27,672 nucleotides of DNA from an uncultured Planctomycetaceae bacterium (GTDB taxonomy: Bacteria > Planctomycetota > Planctomycetia > Pirellulales > UBA1268): positions 1 to 27,672 of the forward strand of contig CAJBSQ010000281.1 of NCBI GenBank assembly GCA_903958265.1, in the 5' to 3' direction. Below, piece by piece: positions 15,365 through 22,600 of this stretch. How positions within the stretch are numbered: position 1 is the stretch's first letter; every line of letters starts with the position of its first letter. Made by a program: the position numbers and the translations under genes. The notes below the pieces were generated by a model, which was not told where the DNA came from, did not search any database, and saw only the letters and a program-made list of their open reading frames with translations.

Positions 15365-16621
15365 TCAGGATGCAACGCTCCCGAACAGCGGTTTCAGGTG
15401 GCGATCGTAGATGTTTTCGGTGACCTGCGTCGCCACCACCTCGCGGTTGGCCACGAGCAGGTCGGTGTACCGACTCCCCTGCTTGGCCGCCACCTTGAAC
15501 GACACGTGCACCAGCTGCCGCATGTGGGGATTGAAGGCGGGGTTCGAGGGGACATGACGCAGGGCGGCCGCCAGCTGCGACCCTCTCCACGATGCCACCG
15601 TGGCTGGCGACGGCAGTTGGGCCTTGTCGATGTCGATCACCGTGGCGTAGGGTGCGCAGAACTCCTCGACGTGGTCGAAGGCATAGGCATAGATCTCCCT
15701 GGCGAGCGCGAGGCCGTCGCCGCCCGCCTCGGCCAGGCCGATCATCTCCTCGAGCCACGTCGTGCCGGCTGTCTTGAGATGCAGGCCCGCCCCGGTTCGC
15801 TGCACGATCCGGCGGATGAGCGGGTAGAGCGAGAACTTGTCACTGCCGCTGTGCACCGAAAGCTTGAGGTTGTTCGGTAGGCCGTAGCGGTGGGCTGCGT
15901 AGGCCAGCACCTCCACATCATCAGAAAACTCCTGCTCGAAGCCGGCGAGGTCACCGACGTAGTCGACACCCTTATTGAATCGGCCGGTGAACTTGGGCGC
16001 GATCGTCTGTAGGGGCACACCCTCGTCGGCGAGCAGGGCGAGGATCACGAGCAGCTCCGGCGGCGTTTGGGCCACGTCGGTCTCGTCCATGCTCACCTCA
16101 ATCGCAGCTGCATCCCCCCGGCGGCTGCGAATGTGCCGGAAAATCTCTCCAGCCTCGCGGCAGGCCAGGAGATAGCGGCGGGCGACCGTCCCGGAGACCT
16201 CGGCCGACAGTGGCAGCGGCACGGCGATGCCGGGGATCGTCAGCGGCGCGGTGAGTTCGGGATGGTTCCCCAGAAAGGCGGTGATGTCGGCATCAGCCGC
16301 CGGCGTGCCGATCGAATCGGCGACGTCGATCGTGAAGAAGTCGCTCGAATCGAGGAACCGGTCGACCGTCTCGAGGCGGATGTGGTCGGCATCGACGAAC
16401 CAGGGGTGAGGCCACTTTCGGGCCGCCACCGCGGCGGCGGCCGCGGCCCGCACGCTCGCCGGCTCGCTGCCGATGAAGGTGTGTTCGCGGTTCGACTTGT
16501 TCCACACCGGGGAGACGACGATGCCCTCCTCGGCCAGCCGTTCAAAAGCGGCGAGCTGCGCCTGGGCCTGATGGGCGAACCGGTCACCAACGCCAAACGT
16601 GAATCGCGGGAGCGTGAGCAT
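15365..16621 (-). CDS. uxaE: Tagaturonate epimerase (UxaE) family protein
   Basis: A 418-residue protein resembling Thermotoga UxaE, which converts D-tagaturonate to D-fructuronate (EC 5.1.2.7). Shared elements recalled from the family: FGVGDRF at the N terminus, the metal-site-like VDADH (76-80), FTIDVAD (96-101), a VSMDET core (176-181), KFTGRFNKGVDYVGD, the strongly conserved SVHSGSDKFSLYP (255-267) and LHLKTAGTTWLEE (280-292). The C terminus has the family RQLVHVSF element. It is about 60 residues shorter than the Thermotoga enzyme, so it may be a distinct branch. The ATG at 16621 is used; a GTG at 16648 would add 9 residues, and neither has a clear Shine-Dalgarno. It is the first gene of the operon. 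Family good; exact substrate inferred. Confidence 0.8.
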   Translation of the reverse strand: MLTLPRFTFGVGDRFAHQAQAQLAAFERLAEEGIVVSPVWNKSNREHTFIGSEPASVRAAAAAAVAARKWPHPWFVDADHIRLETVDRFLDSSDFFTIDVADSIGTPAADADITAFLGNHPELTAPLTIPGIAVPLPLSAEVSGTVARRYLLACREAGEIFRHIRSRRGDAAAIEVSMDETDVAQTPPELLVILALLADEGVPLQTIAPKFTGRFNKGVDYVGDLAGFEQEFSDDVEVLAYAAHRYGLPNNLKLSVHSGSDKFSLYPLIRRIVQRTGAGLHLKTAGTTWLEEMIGLAEAGGDGLALAREIYAYAFDHVEEFCAPYATVIDIDKAQLPSPATVASWRGSQLAAALRHVPSNPAFNPHMRQLVHVSFKVAAKQGSRYTDLLVANREVVATQVTENIYDRHLKPLFGSVAS

Positions 16622-16660
16622 GCGGTGAGAATACCGCGGCCCATCCACGGCGAATACCGT
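16622..16660 (-). promoter_or_regulatory. Repeated operator-like elements just upstream of the sugar operon
   Basis: Directly before the first gene of the operon, GAATACCG occurs twice (16629-16636 and 16652-16659; CGGTATTC on the coding strand), 23 bases apart and so on about the same helix face. Each lies in a short inverted repeat: GCGGT-N6-ACCGC (16622-16637) and ACGG-N6-CCGT (16647-16660). This could be a repressor site controlling the operon. No regulator gene is adjacent, so it remains a candidate. Confidence 0.33.
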
Positions 16661-16751
16661 CGCTCGCGGCCGGGCTCATCTTATGGCCGGCAGAGGCCTT
16701 CCCGATTCCAGATGGCACGCCAGCGGGCTTCGCGGATCACTCGAGCCCGGG

Positions 16752-17300
16752 TCACCCGTCCAGGGGATTCGCTGGCGTAGGCAGGATCAGTTGCCAGAAC
16801 TCGAGGTCGAGCCAGCGGCCGAACTTGAAGCCGGCCTCGCGGACGGTGCCGCAGCAGCGAAAGCCGAGCGAACCATGCAGGGCCACGCTGGCGACGTTCG
16901 TGGCATCGATTCCGGCGATCAGCATGTGGATATCCCGCTGCCTGGCCTCGGCGACGATCGCCTGGAGGAGTTGCCGGCCGACGCCCTCGCCGCGAAATCG
17001 CTCGTCCACGTAGACGGAGTGCTCGACGGAGTACTTGTAGGCCGCCCGCGGCCGAAACGGCCCCCAGGTCGCGAAGCCGGCCAGCACGCCCGGCTCCCAT
17101 TCGATCCCGATCACCGGGATGCCGCTGCGCTCGCGGTCGGCGAACCACTCCCGCATCACCTCCTCCGTCCGTGGCTCGTATTCGTAGAGCGCGGTCGTGT
17201 GGAGAATCGCGTCGTTGTAGATCGACCGAATCGCCGGAAGCTGACTCGCCGTGCAGGCGATCACCTCGCGGCGGGGAGGCGCGGACTTCTTGCGAGGCAT
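16752..17300 (-). CDS. GNAT family N-acetyltransferase (phosphinothricin acetyltransferase/MnaT-like)
   Basis: A 182-residue GNAT-fold acetyltransferase using acetyl-CoA on a small amine. The ATG at 17300 gives MPRKKSAPPRREV; the longer frame to 17444 runs into the symporter gene and is rejected. Typical features of the Pat/Bar/YncA group are visible: IYNDAILHTTALYEYEPRT near the N terminus, a middle EHSVYVDERFRGEGVGRQLL segment (motif A with R-G-E-G-V-G, which binds the pyrophosphate of CoA), and N-V-A-S-V-A-L-H-G-S-L-G-F (motif B). The chain is complete at the usual length. It starts 7 bases after the symporter stop, so it may be co-transcribed. Substrates of this group include methionine derivatives and phosphinothricin-like amino acids; which one applies here is unknown. 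Confidence 0.87.
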   Translation of the reverse strand: MPRKKSAPPRREVIACTASQLPAIRSIYNDAILHTTALYEYEPRTEEVMREWFADRERSGIPVIGIEWEPGVLAGFATWGPFRPRAAYKYSVEHSVYVDERFRGEGVGRQLLQAIVAEARQRDIHMLIAGIDATNVASVALHGSLGFRCCGTVREAGFKFGRWLDLEFWQLILPTPANPLDG

Positions 17301-17307
17301 CGGCGGG

Positions 17308-19050
17308 CTAGCGGCGAGGGGAGGGGGCGGGCGTGAGCAACGACACGACGACGAGCACCAAAAAACCGAGTGGGATCGTGACGAGCCCCGGCTGGCTGAA
17401 GGGGGTGAGGGCCATCTCGCGCGGGAGTCCGTAGACCTTTTCAAACGTGTCGGCCGACAGCAGGATCCAGGCCAACGACGACAGCATACCTGCCGAGACG
17501 GCCGCCACGATGCCCTGCCGGGTGGTCCGCGGCCAGAACAGCAGCATCACCAGTGACGGCAGGTTGGCACTGGCTGCGATGTTGAAGGCCCAGCCCACGA
17601 GAAAGCTGACATTGAAGTTGCGGAACAGGATGCCCAGGGCCATCGCCACGATCCCCAGCCCCACCGCGGCCAACTTCCCGCAGCGAATCTTCTCGTGATC
17701 GGTCATCTGGACGCCGCACACGTTCTCCACGAGGTCGTGGGCCACCGCACCGCTGCCGGCCATGATCAGGCCGCTGACCGTACCCAGCACGGTGGTAAAG
17801 GCGATCGCCGAGATGATCGCAAACAGGGTGTTGCTGAAGGTCTTGGCGAGCAGCGGGGCCGCCATGTTGGTGTCGGTCGGATCGAGGGCACCGGACGTCA
17901 TCGCTCCCAGGCCGAGATACAGGGTGAGCACGTAGAACACGCCGATCGCCGCGATGCCCACCACGGTGCTCTTCCGGGCGGCCGCGGCGTCCTTGACGGT
18001 GTAGTAGCGGATCAGGATGTGGGGCAGCGACGCCGTGCCGCAAAACAGCGCGAGCATCAGGCTCGCGAAGTCGAGTCGGTCGGCCAGTTTCCCGGAGGTG
18101 AGCCCCTTGAAAGAGCCGCCGGGCGTGAGCAGATCGGTCCCCCGCCGCTCGACGGGCGTGAACGTCGTATGGGCTCCGTCGGCGTCGACATGCTTCTTCG
18201 CCGCCCAGGTCACGATCGTCGAGTCTTCCAGCGCCGAGAGGTACTCCAGCGGCCCGAGCGGTCCGGTGGAGCGGGCGTCGCCGAACCGTTCCGGCAACCG
18301 GAGGATCGTGCCCACCGGCCGCAGGTCATGATCCCGCGACTGCGTCACGCCGTCCACCAGCACCGTGCCGTCGGGCCGCACGGTCCTCACCTGTGGAGCC
18401 AGGTTTTCCGTGCCGGTGCGGCTCGCATTAACGGCCAGGCCGCGGCCCAGGATCAGCACCGTCAGCACGCCGCAGAAAAAGACGAGCAGCGACCCCTTGA
18501 TGAACTGCACCCAGGTGGTCGACACCATGCCGGCAGTGACCACGATCAGCGTCACCGTCACTCCGACCAGGATCACGCCGGCCTCGTGCGGCAGGCCGAG
18601 GAGTGGCTTGATCAGCGAGCCCGCCCCCACCATCTGCGGGATCAGGTAGAAGATGCTGACGACAAGGGTCGAGATCGCCACGGCCAGCTTGATGCCACGG
18701 CTGTTGAACCGGCTGTCGAGGGCGTCGGCAAACGTGAACTTTCCCAGCGCCTTGATCGGCTCGGCGATCACAAAGAGCGCCACCACCCAGCCGGCGAGGA
18801 AGCCGATCGAGTAGAGGAATCCGTCGTAGCCGGAGAAGGCGATCATCCCGCAGATGCCGAGAAACGACGCCGCGGAGAGATAGTCGCCGGCGAAGGCGAT
18901 CCCGTTGACGAACCAGTGAATCTGGCCGTGGGCGGCGTAGTAGCCGGCCGCCGACTGCCCCTTGCGGCCCAGGAAAAACGAGAGGCCAAGCACACCGAGC
19001 ACGAACGTGGCGAAGATGGCGACGGCGACGAGCGAGGTCTGGTGCAGCAT
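17308..19050 (-). CDS. Sodium:solute symporter, large ActP-like (monocarboxylate/acetate) type
   Basis: A 580-residue integral membrane symporter of the SSS family, with about 13 membrane helices. The early region reads AAHGQIHWFVNGIAFAGDYLSAASFLGICGMIAFSGYDGF, the acetate-permease (ActP)-like signature. A hydrophilic insertion of about 120 residues (roughly 215-335, GRGLAVNASRT to GGSFKGLTSG) lies between two helices. It matches the larger VC_2705-like subgroup and is absent from classic ActP. Late helices carry TTVLGTVSGLIMAGSGAVAHD. Start ATG 19050; stop TAG 17308-17310. It follows the DUF485 gene by 21 bases, the usual partner of these symporters. Likely substrates are acetate, pyruvate or similar monocarboxylates, but this is a family-level guess. 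Confidence 0.88.
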   Translation of the reverse strand: MLHQTSLVAVAIFATFVLGVLGLSFFLGRKGQSAAGYYAAHGQIHWFVNGIAFAGDYLSAASFLGICGMIAFSGYDGFLYSIGFLAGWVVALFVIAEPIKALGKFTFADALDSRFNSRGIKLAVAISTLVVSIFYLIPQMVGAGSLIKPLLGLPHEAGVILVGVTVTLIVVTAGMVSTTWVQFIKGSLLVFFCGVLTVLILGRGLAVNASRTGTENLAPQVRTVRPDGTVLVDGVTQSRDHDLRPVGTILRLPERFGDARSTGPLGPLEYLSALEDSTIVTWAAKKHVDADGAHTTFTPVERRGTDLLTPGGSFKGLTSGKLADRLDFASLMLALFCGTASLPHILIRYYTVKDAAAARKSTVVGIAAIGVFYVLTLYLGLGAMTSGALDPTDTNMAAPLLAKTFSNTLFAIISAIAFTTVLGTVSGLIMAGSGAVAHDLVENVCGVQMTDHEKIRCGKLAAVGLGIVAMALGILFRNFNVSFLVGWAFNIAASANLPSLVMLLFWPRTTRQGIVAAVSAGMLSSLAWILLSADTFEKVYGLPREMALTPFSQPGLVTIPLGFLVLVVVSLLTPAPSPRR

Positions 19051-19071
19051 GGCGCAGGAAGTGTTTCTCCG

Positions 19072-19326
19072 TCAGCGACCCGACCGGAGAAGCATGTAGG
19101 TGACCGCCAGCACGAATGCGGATGCGATCAGCCCCATGCCATACACGATCGCAAGGTTCACGCCGCCAAAAGGCCGCAGGGCGAGCAGGTCCGGCCGCAC
19201 GAGCACCAGCGCCATGAAGCCAGCGTACAGCAGCACGTAGACGCCGAAGAGGCACAGCCCCAGTGGGCTCGCCGCTGCGTCACCGCCCGCCTGAGGCGGC
19301 CCGTCGCGTTTGCCTGATGCCGCCAT
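19072..19326 (-). CDS. DUF485 (YjcH-like) small membrane protein, partner of the symporter
   Basis: A short inner-membrane protein (84 residues from ATG 19326; 93 from an upstream GTG at 19353). After a polar N terminus it has two membrane helices (LGLCLFGVYVLLYAGFMALVLV and a later IVYGMGLIASAFVLAVTYMLL), the DUF485 layout. DUF485 genes stand immediately before acetate-type sodium symporters in many bacteria, as in the yjcH-actP pair, and the same arrangement is kept here with a 21-base gap. The role of DUF485 is not established; an accessory role for the symporter is the usual guess. The exact start is undecided because no strong Shine-Dalgarno separates the two candidates, though GGGG lies about 8 bases before 19326. 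Confidence 0.83.
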   Translation of the reverse strand: MAASGKRDGPPQAGGDAAASPLGLCLFGVYVLLYAGFMALVLVRPDLLALRPFGGVNLAIVYGMGLIASAFVLAVTYMLLRSGR

Positions 19327-19614
19327 GCCGGTCCCCACTGGCTCACTCGTCACCGCCCAACCGGGGCTGTGATCGTCACAGGATACACGGCGGGACGGCG
19401 GCGTGGTGGGCGGTCCGCTTCCGGCCGGCTGCCGCCGCAGGCTTCGCGGCTCTCGAGCACGTCCGGGTTCGGTGGAGCGTCGTCTGCGTAAGCGAGGGCG
19501 GGTAGGCGAAGGGGGTCGGCGAACGCTCGCGGAGCCTTGGGCGTATCCTCGCCCGGGCGACGCGACTTTTGCCGCCCCCGAGCCGGCGGTACAAGGAACT
19601 CGGATGCGCTCCGG
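19327..19614. other. Non-coding gap between the sulfatase gene and the symporter operon
   Basis: This 288-base stretch contains the symporter-operon upstream region. Apart from the 15-base palindrome at 19367-19381 and a perfect but loopless palindrome TCGCCCGGGCGA at 19549-19560, nothing was recognised. Open frames here lack credible starts and family features. Confidence 0.4.
19367..19381. promoter_or_regulatory. Perfect palindrome upstream of the DUF485/symporter operon, operator candidate
   Basis: CTGTGA-TCG-TCACAG is a perfect inverted repeat with 6-base arms and a 3-base centre, ending 40 bases before the DUF485 start. A TATCCT element lies just upstream on the coding strand and could be a -10 box, which would put the palindrome over the transcription start. 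The arms resemble CRP half-sites, but the spacer is 3 rather than 6 bases, so CRP binding is not claimed. Confidence 0.4.
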
Positions 19615-22600
19615 TCACCGCCCTGCGGCCGGCACGTCGGCGACAGGATAGAGGAACTCAGGTGAGGCGACGTCGCCAGCGGGGCGACGCCCGGGAGCCT
19701 GTGGGCCGCAGAGTTCCGCCTGCATCGGCGAGACGTAGCCGCGGAGCCTGTCCACCACGGCGGGATGCTCGGCGGCGACGTCGGTCGTCTCGCCGAGATC
19801 GGCTTCGAGATCGTACAGCCGTGGCGATTCCATCGAGGCCTCGGCCACGACGGCCCCCTTCCCCATCCCCGCACCCTGCGAGGCGATGGCCAGCTTCCAG
19901 CGGCCAGCACGCACCGCCTCCAGCGTCGTGCCCTTGAAGTAATAGTGAACCGCCCGGGCAGGCTCGCGGCTGGTCCCAAGGAGGAGGCCGGAAATGTCGC
20001 GGCCGTCGATCACGGGCTCGCGGGGCATGTCGCCGCCCGCCAGTGACACGAATGTCGGAACCAGATCGATCGTACCGGCCATCGTGCCGCACTCGGTGCC
20101 CGCCGCGATTCGGCCCGGCCACCAGGCGACCGTCGGGACCCGCACGCCCCCTTCCCAGGTGCTGCCCTTACCGCCCCGCAGCGGCCCGGAGGAGCCGCCG
20201 TCCGCCCCCTTCACCACCCACGGCCCGTTATCGCTGGTGAAAATCACGAGCGTGTCGTCGTCGAGCCCCTCGTCGCAAAGCGTGTCGAGGATTTTTCCAA
20301 CGCTCCAGTCGACCTCCTCGACCCAGTCGCCGAACCGGCCATTGTCGCTCTTTCCCCGAAACCGCTCACTGGGGAAGATCGGCACGTGAACGGCGGTATG
20401 CGGTACGTAGAGAAAAAACGGCTTCTCCTTCGACCCCCGAATGAAGGCCACGGCCTCGTCAGTGCACCGTTCGACGATCCCCCGCTGTGCCTCGTCGGTG
20501 AGCAGTTCCACCACGCGGTCATCGCAGAGCAGTGGCACGACCTCCTCTCCCGTCACCGCGCTCCTCTTCTGCATGTCGTTGGAGTAGGGAATGCCGACAT
20601 AGTGATCGAAGCCCTGGCGACAGGGAAGAAACGCGGGCTGATCGCCGAGGTGCCACTTCCCGAAGCAGGCGGTGGCATAGCCGAGACTTCTCAGCCGCTC
20701 AGCCGCCGTGATCTCGGCCGGATTGAGCCCCTGCTTTCCGGCCGGAAAGAAGACCCACGGCACAGACACCCGCGGCCCGTAGCAGCCGGTGAGCAGCTGC
20801 GCCCGCGACACCGAACACGCCGGCGCCGCATAGAAACTCGTGAGCTTCATTCCCTCGCGGGCCATGCGGTCGAGGTTCGGTGTTCGCTGTTTTGTGGCCC
20901 CGAACGGTCCGATGTCGCCGTAACCGAGGTCGTCGATGAACACGACGACGATGTTCGGAGGGCGCGGCGCCGGGCCCCGGCCCTGCGGGTCGTCGAACCG
21001 CCGCTCGGCCGAGGCGAGCGTGGCCTCGAGCGTGCGGCGGGTGGCCGCGACGGCCGGATCAGCAGCAAGGTCGTGCCGCTCGCCCGGGTCGCTTGCCAGC
21101 CTGAAGACCTGGGTCCTCTCCGCCCTGGGATAGTGAATCAGCTTCCACTCGGGAGTCACGACCGCCCGCTGGACCTCCTTGTAGGCGAGCAAGAGCGACT
21201 CCCGGCCCGTGGACCGCTCGCCGCGAAGCACGGGCCCGAGGCTCTGCCCCTCGCTGGCGGCGGGGGCCGCGACACCGGCGAGTTCACCGAGCGTCGCCGT
21301 CACGTCGAAGAGATACGCGAGCGCGTCGCTGCGGCGGCCGGCGGGCACCCCCGGCCCCGCGAGCACGACCGGGGCCCGCATCGAGTGTTCGTAGAGGTTT
21401 TGCTTGCCGAGCAGGCCGTGGCTGCCGAGCGCGAGACCCTGGTCGGCAGCGAAGAGCACGACCGTGTCGGTGAGCCTGCCCTTCTTCTCGAGCGCGAGGA
21501 GTACACGGCGGATCCGGTCATCCATCCCCTCGACGAGCGCGTAGTAGTCGGCCAGTTCCTTCGAGATCACATCCTGAGAGAGCGGCCGTGGCAGGAGTCT
21601 TTCGTCGCGGACCGAAAGCGCGCCGTTGTCGAACGGATGCTCGGGCAGGAAGTTCTCCGGGGCCGGAGGCTCACGGCCGTCGTACCGGCGGCGAAACTCC
21701 TGCAGCGGCTGCCGGGGGTCGTGCGGCGCGGTGAACGCGCACCAGGCAAAAAACGGCTCGTCACCGAGGCTCTCGATGAACGCCTCGGCCGCGGCGCCGA
21801 CGACCTCCGATGAGTGGCGGTCGGTCGCGGCGTCCGCCACGGCCGCGGCATGCCCACGAAATGACACTGTCGGCAGGCCGGTATGGCCGTGCATCCCACC
21901 GAGGAACACTTGGCTCCCCTCGGCGAAGCACCGGAGGAGCGACTTCTGGCCGTTATGCCACTTGCCGGTGGCGAACGTGCGGTAGCCGGCCCGCTCGAAG
22001 GTCTCGGGCCAGGTATCGCAGCCTTTGAGTTGCTCGTGGACGTGGAAGAGCGACCGGCCGGAGAGCAGCATCGCCCGGCTCGGCACGCAGACCGCTCCCT
22101 GCATCGCCCCCATGCAGGAGACGCGATCCAGCACCGTCCCCCGGGCGACGAGGGCGTCGATCGCGGGCGTGCGGATGTGCGGATTGCCCAGCGCGTGGAT
22201 GGCGTCGGCCCGCATGTCGTCGGCAAGTAGCACGAGGACGCTCGGGCGACGCGACGCCGCAGCCGCCGTCTCGCTGACCGCCCCACGCCTCACGGCGTCG
22301 GGCGTGGAAGGGCCTTCGGAGACGGCCGCGGCGTCGGCGAAGGGCAGCGGCCATGCGGGGTCGGGCACGTGCTCGCGGTCGAGGATCTCCGTCATCCGTT
22401 TCACGACCTGCGGATGCCGCGCGGCGACGTTCGTGGTCTCCGCCGGATCGGCGACAAGATCGTAGAGCTCGACCGGGCCCGGGTCGCCAGGTCGCTTCGG
22501 ACCGGCGGCGCGGCGAATCGCCTTCCAGCGACCATCCACCGCCGCCTGCCAGGCGGCCTCCGTGAGTTCGCGGTAGAGCATCCGCTCCTCCGGCGCGGCG

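Noticed and set aside
10564..16621. Reading the operon as a standard L-fucose oxidative pathway
   Set aside because: Kept only as an alternative: mutarotase, reductase and lactonase fit, but no fuconate dehydratase or keto-deoxy-fuconate hydrolase is present and a UxaE-family enzyme has no place in that route.
17695..19317. A 540-codon plus-strand open frame across the symporter and DUF485 genes
   Set aside because: The translation is His/Arg/Glu/Gly-rich low-complexity sequence and covers two genuine minus-strand membrane protein genes.
19549..19560. Perfect palindrome TCGCCCGGGCGA after the triple sulfatase gene
   Set aside because: It has no loop and no following U-tract, so it is not a terminator; in such GC-rich DNA it may be chance.
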